DNA of 64,000 nucleotides from assembly GCF_000384335.2 (NCBI RefSeq), contig NZ_KQ031382.1, positions 2,429,545 through 2,493,544 on the forward strand, in the 5' to 3' direction. Position numbers and translations under genes: made by a program. The DNA comes from Hyphomicrobium sp. 99 (GTDB lineage: Bacteria; Pseudomonadota; Alphaproteobacteria; Rhizobiales; Hyphomicrobiaceae). How positions within the stretch are numbered: the first letter of the stretch is position 1; the number at the start of each line of letters is the position of its first letter. This document shows, piece by piece, positions 7,984-16,594 of this stretch. Under the pieces are notes generated by a model, which saw only the letters and a list, made by a program, of their open reading frames with translations, did not search any database and was not told the DNA's origin.

Positions 7984-9512
7984 CGCCGGTTTCGAAAGAG
8001 CCGTTCAACATGGCGCAATACGCCATCGGCAATGCGGCGCGGCAAACTCCGTCGAAACCGGCCCTTCTCGTCTACGATACCGGAGCCCCCGACAGGCCAT
8101 CCGAGACATGGACCTTCGCCGATCTCGAAGACGCTATTCTTCGCCTCGCGGCAGGGCTTGGCGAGAGCGGATTGAAGCCCGGCGATCGCGTCGCCATTCG
8201 CCTCGGAAACTCCAGCCAATCGGCACTGCTTTTCTTCGCGGCCATCGCCGGTGGTTTCGTAGCGCTACCGCTGTCCGATCAGCTGACAGCGCCTGAACTC
8301 AAGACCTTGCTCGACGATAGCGGGGCATCGGCGATCGCGACGTTCGAGCCATTGGCTGATGACATCGCACCTGGCATCAAGGTCCTCACGCCCGAGGACA
8401 TTACCTCCCTCATTCAAACATCGAAGCGCTCCGATTACGCGCGGGTGAACGCGAACGACCCCGCATTCCTCATCTATACCTCGGGCACCACTGCGAAACC
8501 GAAAGGCGTCCTCCACGCCCATCGCTCGGCCCTAGGGCGGAAGCCCATGTATCAAGGCTGGTACGGGATCAACGCCGATGACCGGATGCTTCATGCTGGC
8601 GCCTTCAACTGGACCTTCACACTCGGCGTTGGCCTCACCGATCCGTGGGCGAACGGTGCGACCGCTATCGTCTGCACAGGCGAAAAGTCGCCCGAGCTTT
8701 GGCCGCGTCTCATCGCAGCGACCGGCGCAACGCTCTTCGCAGCCGTTCCCGGCGTCTACCGGCAGATTTTGAAATACGCGCGACCTGAGCCCGGCTCTCT
8801 CGGGCAATTGCGCCACGGCCTGATGGCCGGAGAAACGCCACCGCCCGGTCTCGTCGAAGATTGGACCGCAGCGACGGGTCTGCCGCTCTACGAAGCCCTC
8901 GGCATGAGCGAAATCTCGACCTACATTTCGACGGGACCAGAGGTTCCGTATCGGCCGGGCACCGTCGGAAAACCCCAAGCCGGACGGCGCATCGCAATCA
9001 TCTCCGCCGACGATCGGGGCGAGCCACTGCCTCCCGACAACGAAGGCCTCATCGCCGTCCACCGCACCGATCCGGGCCTGATGCTCGGCTATTGGAACCG
9101 CCCTCAAGAAGAAGCTGAAGTCTTTCGCGGCGAGTGGTTCGTCGGCGGCGATCTCGGCTCTCTCGACGCTGATGGCTACATCACGCACCTCGGCCGCGTG
9201 AACGAGTTGATGAACGCGGGCGGGTATCGCGTGTCGCCGCTCGAGATCGAAGCAGCACTTGGCCCCTGCCCCACCATCGCAGAAGTTGCCTGCACGGAAA
9301 TCCGCGTTCGAAGCGGCGTTTCCATCATCGGCGCTTTCGTTGTCCCAAGCGACGCCACGAAGAAGGACGCGGACGCGATCAAGGCCTTCGCCGCCGAGCG
9401 GCTCGCCGCCTACAAGGTTCCGAGAGAGATCATCTTCGTCGATCGGCTCCCGAGGACACCCAACGGCAAGATCCAGCGCAAAGCCCTGGCTCCGCTCATC
9501 GCTTCCAAATAA
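7980..9512 (+). CDS. AMP-forming acyl-CoA synthetase / ligase
   Basis: The 510-residue protein is a member of the ANL adenylate-forming enzymes, which activate a carboxylic acid with ATP and load it on CoA. The phosphate-binding loop is LIYTSGTTAKPKGVLH (about residues 163-178), followed by YEALGMSEIS, the hinge-region GEWFVGGDLG with LGRVNELMNAGGYRVSPLEIE, and the catalytic C-terminal lysine in RTPNGKIQRKAL. The acid specificity cannot be read; short- or medium-chain acids or an aromatic acid are possible. The chosen start overlaps the upstream stop as ATGA, with GGAAAG upstream; a GTG at 7962 is the alternative. Coupling to a solute-binding protein suggests import and activation of one compound. 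Confidence 0.88.
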   Translation: MTPVSKEPFNMAQYAIGNAARQTPSKPALLVYDTGAPDRPSETWTFADLEDAILRLAAGLGESGLKPGDRVAIRLGNSSQSALLFFAAIAGGFVALPLSDQLTAPELKTLLDDSGASAIATFEPLADDIAPGIKVLTPEDITSLIQTSKRSDYARVNANDPAFLIYTSGTTAKPKGVLHAHRSALGRKPMYQGWYGINADDRMLHAGAFNWTFTLGVGLTDPWANGATAIVCTGEKSPELWPRLIAATGATLFAAVPGVYRQILKYARPEPGSLGQLRHGLMAGETPPPGLVEDWTAATGLPLYEALGMSEISTYISTGPEVPYRPGTVGKPQAGRRIAIISADDRGEPLPPDNEGLIAVHRTDPGLMLGYWNRPQEEAEVFRGEWFVGGDLGSLDADGYITHLGRVNELMNAGGYRVSPLEIEAALGPCPTIAEVACTEIRVRSGVSIIGAFVVPSDATKKDADAIKAFAAERLAAYKVPREIIFVDRLPRTPNGKIQRKALAPLIASK

Positions 9513-9608
9513 CCGTCATCCCGGCGAAGGCCGGGATCCGTCCAAGACGACAGCGAACACGTCGGACCAATGCTTGGACGGATGCCCGCCTACGCGCGGG
9601 CATGACGG
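9513..9608. repeat. REP/MITE-like palindromic intergenic element
   Basis: The element has perfect ends CCGTCAT and ATGACGG. Inside are two short hairpins, CCCGGCGAAGGCCGGG near the left end and GCCCGCCTACGCGCGGGC near the right, plus an inner inverted pair GTCCAAG / CTTGGAC, so the whole can fold as one cruciform-like structure. Elements beginning GTCATCCCGGC are common between genes of alphaproteobacteria. It sits right after the synthetase stop and before the convergent mfd stop, where it could act as a bidirectional terminator. Confidence 0.75.
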
Positions 9609-9635
9609 TGGGTGAAGATGCCTAGATAAGCGAGG

Positions 9636-12600
9636 CTAAGCCGCCTTCTTCGTCTTCTCGGCAATGTCCGCGAATTGCTGAATGAGCGCGCGCACGCCCT
9701 TCAAACGCTTCTCCGGTAGATCCCAATCGGCGCGATAGACGAGACGTTGATCGGGCTGAACCTTGAGCGCGCCGCGCGAATTCTGCACGAACGCGATAAG
9801 CCCCTCCGGATTAGCAAACTTCGCCTTGTGAAGCGTGATGACGCCACCCTTCGGCCCCGCATCGACCTTGGCGATACCGGCCGTACGGCAGAGGCCCTTG
9901 ATCTCCATGACGTCGAAAAGATGTTCGACCTCGGTCGGCAACGGACCAAAGCGGTCCACGAGTTCCGCCGCGAAAGCGTCGATATCCGATCTCTTTTCGA
10001 GACCCGAAAGGCGCCGATACAGTCCCAACCGGAGTTGCAGATCGGTGACGTAAGGCTCCGGAATCATGATCGACGTGCCGAGCTGGATCTCCGGGCTCCA
10101 CTTGTCGCCGGCTTCGAGATCGCCGCCCTTCATCGCTGAAACCGCTTCTTCCAGCATCGACTGGTAAAGCTCGAAACCAACCTCCTTGATGTGCCCTGAC
10201 TGCTCTTCGCCGAGAAGATTGCCACCGCCGCGAATATCGAGATCGTGCGAGGCAAGCGAGAAGCCCGCGCCCAGCGTATCGAGCGACTGCAGAACCTTGA
10301 GCCGCTTTTCCGCGCCTTCCGTCAGCTTCTTGTCGGGCGGCGTGGTTATGTAAGCATAAGCGCGCGTCTTCGATCGACCGACACGGCCGCGAAGCTGATA
10401 AAGCTGCGCCAAGCCGAACATGTCGGCCCGGTGAACGATGAGCGTATTGGCGTTCGGCACGTCGAGGCCGGATTCGACGATCGCGGTCGAAAGCAGGATG
10501 TCGTACTTGCCCTCGTAGAACGCGGTCATCACGTCCTCGAGTTCCGTCGGCGTCATCTGCCCAGTCGCACGCGCGAACGCGAGATCAGGAACGGACTCCC
10601 GCAGGAACTCCGCGATTTCATCGAGATCGGAAATTCGGGGCGCAACATAATACGTCTGGCCGCCGCGGAAACGCTCGCGCCTCAAAGCCTCTTTCAGAAT
10701 GACCGGATCGAACGGCGAGATGAACGTCCGCACCGCCAATCGATCGACGGGCGGCGTCGTGATCAGCGAGAGCTCCCGCACACCCGTCAATGCGAGCTGC
10801 AGCGTGCGCGGGATCGGCGTCGCCGAGAGCGTCAGCACATGCACGTCTTCGCGCATCTTCTTCAGGCGTTCTTTGTGATTGACGCCAAAGTGCTGCTCTT
10901 CGTCGATGATGAGCAATCCAAGACGCGCGAAATCGATCGATTTTCCGAGCAACGCATGCGTTCCGACGACGATATCGATATCGCCGGATTTGAGGCCAGC
11001 TTTGACTTCCGCCAACTCCTTCGCGCTGACCATCCGCGATGCCTGCGCGATTTTGACGGGCAGTCCTTGGAAGCGCTGGCTGAACGTGCGGAAATGCTGG
11101 CGCGCGAGAAGCGTGGTCGGAACGACGACGGCGACCTGCAGGCCGTTCATCGCGGCGACAAACGCCGCGCGAATGGCAACTTCGGTTTTGCCGAAGCCCA
11201 CGTCGCCGCAAACGAGCCGATCCATCGGCTTGCCCGACGCCAGATCGCCAAGCACCGCGTCGATGCTCGCCGCCTGGTCCTCGGTCTCTTCATAGGGAAA
11301 CCGCGCAACGAATTCGTCGTAGGCGCCGGTCGGCGGCACGAGCACAGGCGCTTCCCGCAACGCCCGCATCGCCGCGATCTTGATGAGTTCGTTCGCAATC
11401 TGGCGGAGGCGCTGCTTGAGCTTCGCCTTCCGCGTCTGCCAGCCGACGCCGCCGAGCCGGTCGAGCTGCGCATCCCCTTCGTCCGCTCCGTAACGCGTCA
11501 GAAGCTCGATATTCTCGACGGGCAGAAACAGCTTATCGCCGCCAGCATACTGCAGCTCGAGGCAGTCATGCGGAGCGCCGAGCGCCGTGATCGTCTGCAA
11601 GCCAGCGAACCGGCCGATGCCGTGGTCGCTGTGAACGACGAGGTCCCCGACCGAAAGGCTCGTCGCCTCCGTCAGAACGTCGGCAGCCTTCCGAGCGCGC
11701 CGGCGCTGACGCACCAGCCGATCGCCCAAGATGTCCTGCTCGGCGATGACCGAAAAATCCGGCGTATCGAAACCTTCTTCGACACCAAACACGGCAAACG
11801 CCGTCTCGCCCGGACGAAGCGCCAGCACTTCCGCGAAGTTCTCGACTTTCGCGACGTGATCGAGACCGTGATCTGCGAGCAGCGTGATCAGCCGTTCCCG
11901 TGCACCCGGAGTCCAGGCCGCCAGAATGACCCTGCGGTTTTCCGAATGAATGCGCCGGATATGCGCCACCGCGGCATCGAAAACATTGGCATCGGGATTG
12001 GCGCGTTCCGCAGCGAAGGTGCGCCCGCGTTTGCCGTGCATCGCATAGACGTTGGTCGCGCCGGGATCGTCGAACGGCGTCAGCCGCGAGACCGTGCGCG
12101 CGTCGAGCGCGGCGGTCCAATCCTTAGGTTCCAGGAACATCTGATCTGGCGGCACAGGCTTGTAAGGCGGCGCGCCGAAGCGTTGACCCTCAAGTGAATC
12201 GACGCGCGCCTCGTAGTGCTCGCGGATCTGCTCGAACCGGCGCTCGATCGCTTCGTCATCGTAATGATCGAAACTGACGCCGACACCCGGCAGATAGTCG
12301 AAAAGCGTCTCGAGGTTCGGATGAAAGAACGGCAGCCAGTGCTCCTGGCCGACATAACGCCGGCCGCTCGAAACCGCCTCATAAAGCGGATCGTCACCCG
12401 TGTTGCCGCCGAAAAGCGCGACGTAACGCGTGCGGAACAACGCCGTCGCCGCTTCGCCAAACGCGACTTCGCTCACCGGCATAAGCGAAAATTTCGGAAC
12501 GGCCTTCAGCGAGCGCTGCGTCTCGGCGTCGAACGCCTTGATGGTCTCCAGCTGATCGCCGAAGAAATCGAGACGAATGGGATTGCTTCGCCCCGGCGGA

Positions 12601-13121
12601 TAAAGATCGATAATGCCGCCACGCTGCGCGTATTCGCCAGGCTCCATGACGGTGCTCGAACGGTCATAGCCATAGGCTTCGAGCCGCTTGATGAGATCGG
12701 CCGGATCGAGCCGCTGGCCCGGCGCAATCGTCTTCACCGCGCCGCGGATGAAACTCCTCGGCGGAACGCGCTGCAAAATCGCATTGATGGTCGTCAGGAC
12801 CAACGTCGGCTTCTTCCGCCCGCCGACCGCAAGCCGCCCGAGCGCCGTGATCCGCTTCGACACGATTTCGGGATTGGGGCTGGTCCGGTCGTAGGGAACA
12901 GTATCCCACGACGGGAACGGCACGATCGCGACGTCGGGCGCGAAAAAGGCGACTGCGGCCTGCAGCTCATCGAGCCGCCGGTCGTCGCGTGCGATGTGGA
13001 GATGCAGCCCGGGCTGATCGTCCGTGCGCGCAGCCTTCGTAATATCGGCGACGACGCGTCCGTCGAAACCTTCCGGCACCCCCGAAAATACGGCGCGAGA
13101 ATTTTGAACCTTTGTGGTCAT
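9636..13121 (-). CDS. mfd: Transcription-repair coupling factor
   Basis: The 1161-residue product is a full-length Mfd. It releases RNA polymerase stalled at DNA damage and recruits UvrA. In order: an N-terminal UvrB-like module (VAFFAPDVAIVPFPSWDTVPYDR near residue 60), the RNA-polymerase-interacting domain around residues 490-560 (VGDLVVHSDHGIGRFAGLQ), and the SF2 translocase with Walker A GDVGFGKTEVA, Walker B DEEQHFG and motif III TLSATPIPRT. Then come ESGLDVPNANT, QLRGRVGRS and the C-terminal TRCF domain (DVMEIKGLCRTAGI). The start is ATG at 13121, 10 bases after the sdhE stop, so the two genes form an operon. A long open frame on the opposite strand (10245-12197) is only a GC-rich shadow. 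Confidence 0.97.
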   Translation of the reverse strand: MTTKVQNSRAVFSGVPEGFDGRVVADITKAARTDDQPGLHLHIARDDRRLDELQAAVAFFAPDVAIVPFPSWDTVPYDRTSPNPEIVSKRITALGRLAVGGRKKPTLVLTTINAILQRVPPRSFIRGAVKTIAPGQRLDPADLIKRLEAYGYDRSSTVMEPGEYAQRGGIIDLYPPGRSNPIRLDFFGDQLETIKAFDAETQRSLKAVPKFSLMPVSEVAFGEAATALFRTRYVALFGGNTGDDPLYEAVSSGRRYVGQEHWLPFFHPNLETLFDYLPGVGVSFDHYDDEAIERRFEQIREHYEARVDSLEGQRFGAPPYKPVPPDQMFLEPKDWTAALDARTVSRLTPFDDPGATNVYAMHGKRGRTFAAERANPDANVFDAAVAHIRRIHSENRRVILAAWTPGARERLITLLADHGLDHVAKVENFAEVLALRPGETAFAVFGVEEGFDTPDFSVIAEQDILGDRLVRQRRRARKAADVLTEATSLSVGDLVVHSDHGIGRFAGLQTITALGAPHDCLELQYAGGDKLFLPVENIELLTRYGADEGDAQLDRLGGVGWQTRKAKLKQRLRQIANELIKIAAMRALREAPVLVPPTGAYDEFVARFPYEETEDQAASIDAVLGDLASGKPMDRLVCGDVGFGKTEVAIRAAFVAAMNGLQVAVVVPTTLLARQHFRTFSQRFQGLPVKIAQASRMVSAKELAEVKAGLKSGDIDIVVGTHALLGKSIDFARLGLLIIDEEQHFGVNHKERLKKMREDVHVLTLSATPIPRTLQLALTGVRELSLITTPPVDRLAVRTFISPFDPVILKEALRRERFRGGQTYYVAPRISDLDEIAEFLRESVPDLAFARATGQMTPTELEDVMTAFYEGKYDILLSTAIVESGLDVPNANTLIVHRADMFGLAQLYQLRGRVGRSKTRAYAYITTPPDKKLTEGAEKRLKVLQSLDTLGAGFSLASHDLDIRGGGNLLGEEQSGHIKEVGFELYQSMLEEAVSAMKGGDLEAGDKWSPEIQLGTSIMIPEPYVTDLQLRLGLYRRLSGLEKRSDIDAFAAELVDRFGPLPTEVEHLFDVMEIKGLCRTAGIAKVDAGPKGGVITLHKAKFANPEGLIAFVQNSRGALKVQPDQRLVYRADWDLPEKRLKGVRALIQQFADIAEKTKKAA

Positions 13122-13131
13122 CTACTGCGTC

Positions 13132-13488
13132 TTATCTCGCCTCGGTCTGAAGACCGTGAAAGGCGCGGATATCATTCACGAGGTCCTCGAATTCGATGCC
13201 GTTGTAGCCCTGGCCGGAAAAGATCCACTGCTGGAGCGAGGGATCGGGAATTGTCAGAAAACGCTCGAAGCGCTCTATCTGTTCAATACTATAGGACGCG
13301 AGACGGTCGTCAGCATAGCGGCCGACCAGCAAGTCCATTTCTTTCGTTCCCCGATGGTGAGCGCGGTAAGACGCACGCCGCCTCTTCGCCTCGAGATCGT
13401 CCGTCATTTGCAGTCCGGGTTGCGTGAGCCTAGTAAAAGCTTCGGCGGCAGCTTGACTGAGCGCCGGCCGGCGGTCACGGTGCGCCAT
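13132..13488 (-). CDS. sdhE: Succinate dehydrogenase FAD assembly factor (SdhE/Sdh5)
   Basis: The conserved core LEAKRRRASYRAHHRGTKEM, DLLVGRYADD and WIFSGQ identifies SdhE, the small protein that promotes covalent FAD attachment to the succinate dehydrogenase flavoprotein; the RGxxE motif that contacts FAD is seen as RGTKE. With the ATG at 13488 the protein has 118 residues; an internal ATG at 13407 would give 91 residues, closer to the usual family size. I kept the longer version because AGGAAA lies upstream, but the start is uncertain. It precedes mfd by 10 bases and is divergent from recG; this sdhE-mfd/recG arrangement is familiar in alphaproteobacteria. Confidence 0.87.
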   Translation of the reverse strand: MAHRDRRPALSQAAAEAFTRLTQPGLQMTDDLEAKRRRASYRAHHRGTKEMDLLVGRYADDRLASYSIEQIERFERFLTIPDPSLQQWIFSGQGYNGIEFEDLVNDIRAFHGLQTEAR

Positions 13489-13609
13489 CCGCGAAGGTTT
13501 CCTATACCGTCCGGCGCTGCCCGCGCCTAGCGCACTAGGCCGATGCTTATTGCCGCGACCAACGGTAGCGGTCCCCGCGAGACCTGCCAACGGCGAGCCG
13601 AATTCTACG

Positions 13610-15724
13610 ATGCGTCCAGCTTTTCTGAACCCGCTTTTCGCATCGGCGCAAACCCTGACCGGGATCGGGCCGCGTCTCATCCTGCTTTTGAAGAAATGTC
13701 TGGCCCTGCCGCCCGGCGTCTCCGAGCCGCGCGTCGTCGACGTGCTGTGGCATATGCCGACCGGCGTCATAGACCGGCGCAGCCAGCCCCAGCTCGCAGC
13801 CGCCGTGCCCGGAACGATCGTCACACTCGAACTCCGGGTGGTGAAGCACAAGCCATCGCCGCGCGGTAATACCAAAGCCCCCTACAAGGTGACATGCGAA
13901 GACGACACCGGCCGTATCGACCTCGTCTTCTTCCACGCCGAACACAAATTCATCGAGCGCCAGCTTCCCGCCGGAGAAATCCGCTTCGTCTCCGGCCGCA
14001 TAGAACGCTATGGCGACAAGCTTCAGATGTCGCATCCCGATTACATCGTCTCTCCCGAAGCGCGCGATGAGATGCCGTTGCTGGAACCGGTCTATCCGTT
14101 GACTGCGGGACTCTCCGGAAAAATCGCGCTCAAAGCGGCGCGCCAAGCCGTCGACCGCGTTCCCGAACTGCCCGAATGGCAAGAGCCGAGCTGGCTCGAA
14201 GCGCGCTATTGGCCGAAATTCAATGAAGCCGTCACCAGAGTTCATCGCCCCGGCGACGCGCAAGACGTCTCGAGTGGCGCCTTGCCCTGGCAACGCCTCG
14301 CCTATGATGAGCTCCTCGCCGGGCAGCTCGCGTTCGCGCTCGTTCGGCGCAACCTCAAAACCGAACGCGGTCGGCGCCTGACAGGCAACGGCAAAATTCG
14401 TGGCAAGATCGCCGATGCACTCCCCTTCTCATTGACGGGATCGCAAAAGACGGCGCTGGCCGAAATCGCGGACGACCTCGCAGCACCTCATCGCATGTTG
14501 CGTCTGCTGCAAGGCGACGTCGGCTCGGGTAAGACGGTGGTTGCGTTGTTGACAATGGCGGTTGCCGTCGAAGGCGGAGCCCAAGCCGCCCTGATGGCCC
14601 CGACCGAAGTGCTCGCCCGCCAGCATATCGAAACGATCGCGCCGCTCGCGGAAGCGGCGGACCTGCGCATCGCGCTGCTGACGGGACGCGAAAAAGGCAA
14701 AGCCCGAGACGCCGTGATATCGCGTCTCGCAACCGGCGAAATCGACATCCTGATCGGCACGCACGCACTCTTTCAATCGGACGTGCAGTTCAAGGACCTC
14801 GCCGTCGCCGTCATCGATGAACAGCACCGTTTCGGCGTCCATCAGCGCATGGCGTTGCAGTCCAAGGGATCGAACGGCGATACCAACGTTCTCGTCATGA
14901 CGGCAACGCCCATTCCGCGAACACTTCTGATGACGCACTACGGCGACCTCGATGTATCGAAACTCACCGAAAAACCAGCGGGCCGCAAACCCATCGTGAC
15001 CAAGGCCGTGCCGCTCGAATTGCTCGAACGTCTGATCGATCGCGTCCGCGTCCAACTTGCAGAGGGCGCGCAGGTCTATTGGGTTTGCCCGTTGATCGAA
15101 ACTTCCGAGACGACCGACCTCGCCGCCGCGGAAGAGCGCTTCGCATATCTGCGCCAGATCTTCGGCGATGGCGTCGGCCTGTTGCACGGCGGGCTATCCG
15201 GCAAGGAGAAAGACGAGACGATGTCGGCATTCGCCGCCGGTCATCTCAAAATTCTCGTTGCAACGACCGTCATTGAAGTCGGCGTCAACGTCCCGAACGC
15301 CAACATCATGGTAATCGAGCATGCCGAGCGCTTCGGCTTGGCCCAGCTTCATCAGCTCCGGGGCCGCGTCGGTCGCGGCACACGTGAATCGTTCTGCATG
15401 CTTCTCTATAAGGCGCCGCTCGGCGAGACCGCCGAGGCGCGGCTCAAGATGATGGAAGAGACCGAAGACGGCTTCCGGATCGCCGAAAAAGATCTCGAAC
15501 TTCGCGGCGGCGGCGAAATTCTGGGCGCGCGCCAAAGCGGAGCACCGGGCTTCCGCATCGCCGAAGTTCCCGGCCGCGACGCGCTGCTCGAAGCCGCCCG
15601 CGACGACGCCGAACTCATCCTGCAAAAGGACCCGAACCTCGTTTCGCCGCGCGGTCAGGCGCTCCGAACGCTGCTCTATCTCTTTGAATGCGACGAAGCT
15701 GTCCGGCTGTTCCGCGCCGCCTAG
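13610..15724 (+). CDS. recG: ATP-dependent DNA helicase RecG
   Basis: The 704-residue product is RecG, the fork-reversal and branch-migration helicase. The N-terminal wedge/OB domain is about residues 35-150 (GIGPRLILLLKKC, then GVIDRRSQPQ and TGRIDLVFFHAEH). The helicase has Walker A GDVGSGKTVVALL near residue 303, DEQHRFGVHQR, the motif III TATPIPRTL, and the C-terminal motifs EVGVNVPNANIMVIEHAERFG and QLRGRVGRG, followed by the RecG-specific tail GFRIAEKDLELRGGGEILG. The start at 13610 begins a sequence aligning with RecG (MRPAFLNPLF); a TTG at 13550 is less likely. Its stop overlaps the convergent DUF502 gene by four bases. Confidence 0.96.
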   Translation: MRPAFLNPLFASAQTLTGIGPRLILLLKKCLALPPGVSEPRVVDVLWHMPTGVIDRRSQPQLAAAVPGTIVTLELRVVKHKPSPRGNTKAPYKVTCEDDTGRIDLVFFHAEHKFIERQLPAGEIRFVSGRIERYGDKLQMSHPDYIVSPEARDEMPLLEPVYPLTAGLSGKIALKAARQAVDRVPELPEWQEPSWLEARYWPKFNEAVTRVHRPGDAQDVSSGALPWQRLAYDELLAGQLAFALVRRNLKTERGRRLTGNGKIRGKIADALPFSLTGSQKTALAEIADDLAAPHRMLRLLQGDVGSGKTVVALLTMAVAVEGGAQAALMAPTEVLARQHIETIAPLAEAADLRIALLTGREKGKARDAVISRLATGEIDILIGTHALFQSDVQFKDLAVAVIDEQHRFGVHQRMALQSKGSNGDTNVLVMTATPIPRTLLMTHYGDLDVSKLTEKPAGRKPIVTKAVPLELLERLIDRVRVQLAEGAQVYWVCPLIETSETTDLAAAEERFAYLRQIFGDGVGLLHGGLSGKEKDETMSAFAAGHLKILVATTVIEVGVNVPNANIMVIEHAERFGLAQLHQLRGRVGRGTRESFCMLLYKAPLGETAEARLKMMEETEDGFRIAEKDLELRGGGEILGARQSGAPGFRIAEVPGRDALLEAARDDAELILQKDPNLVSPRGQALRTLLYLFECDEAVRLFRAA

Positions 15725-16551
15725 ACGGGAGGCTTCTCCGCTCCCACGCGAAAACGCGAAGCTTTCTTCTCTGCCGCAGCCGCAAGCCGCTTCATCTTCT
15801 CTTCCATGTCGGGCATCACGATGCCGCCTGAGAGAATGATCTTCGCCGCTTCCTCGACCGTCATCGTCAGGAAGATGACATTCGATCTCGGCACGAAGCA
15901 GATGAAGCCTGTCGGCGGCACGATACCCGTCGGCATGAAGACCGTCAGCAAATCCTCTGTGCCACCGGGCTTTACGTCCTTGATCTCACCCGTCGTCTCG
16001 CCCGTCACGAAGACGAGGCTCCAAATCTCCTTCGACGGAAATTCGATCATGCCGACTTTTTGGAAACTCGCATTCGGGCCCGTCGTCGAAATCACACTCT
16101 CGAAGATCTGCTTCAGCGCCCCGTAGACGTTGCGAACGATCGGCGTCCGCGACAGCATGAGCTCGCCCGATGAAACGAGCGTCCGGCCGAGCAGGTTCGC
16201 AGCGAGCGCACCGATCAGCGTCAAGCCGACGATGGCGATGACGAGACCCAGTCCCGGCACAGGAAACGGCAGATACGTGTCGGGATTGAATGTCGTCGGC
16301 AGAAGCGGCTTGATCCAGGCGTCGATCCAATGGATCACGCCCCACATCATCCAAAGCGTGATTGTGACAGGTCCGACAATGACGAGACCAGTCAGAAAAG
16401 CGTTGCGGATGCGTGATCCGAGATGCCAGCCGGTTCTGCCGTCATCACTGACGAGCCGTTTGAGCCCAGCGGTTAACTGCGCATCCGTCTTCGCGTCGAC
16501 ACCCGAAAGCTTCCGGGGAACGGGATCGTGACCAGGCGGTGCAGGGGCCAT
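15721..16551 (-). CDS. DUF502 family membrane protein
   Basis: This 276-residue integral membrane protein belongs to DUF502. Two strong transmembrane segments are visible: about residues 48-70 (AFLTGLVIVGPVTITLWMMW) and about 95-120 (PVPGLGLVIAIVGLTLIGALAANLLGR). Family landmarks are VRNVYGALKQIFES, the FVTGETTGEIKD region, and FMPTGIVPPTGFICFVPRSN, followed by a short amphipathic C-terminus. The function is unknown; relatives occur in bacteria and plants (the COV family). The start is ATG with GGGAGA directly upstream. It lies 43 bases downstream of the SPOR-domain gene on the same strand and is probably cotranscribed. Confidence 0.9.
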   Translation of the reverse strand: MAPAPPGHDPVPRKLSGVDAKTDAQLTAGLKRLVSDDGRTGWHLGSRIRNAFLTGLVIVGPVTITLWMMWGVIHWIDAWIKPLLPTTFNPDTYLPFPVPGLGLVIAIVGLTLIGALAANLLGRTLVSSGELMLSRTPIVRNVYGALKQIFESVISTTGPNASFQKVGMIEFPSKEIWSLVFVTGETTGEIKDVKPGGTEDLLTVFMPTGIVPPTGFICFVPRSNVIFLTMTVEEAAKIILSGGIVMPDMEEKMKRLAAAAEKKASRFRVGAEKPPV

Positions 16552-16594
16552 TCTCTCCCACTCGAGCTTCAGCCCGATGGAGACCGGGCGAACC

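Noticed and set aside
10245..12197. A 650-codon open frame antisense to mfd
   Set aside because: The sense strand is a full-length Mfd; the antisense product is Arg-rich with no recognisable domain.
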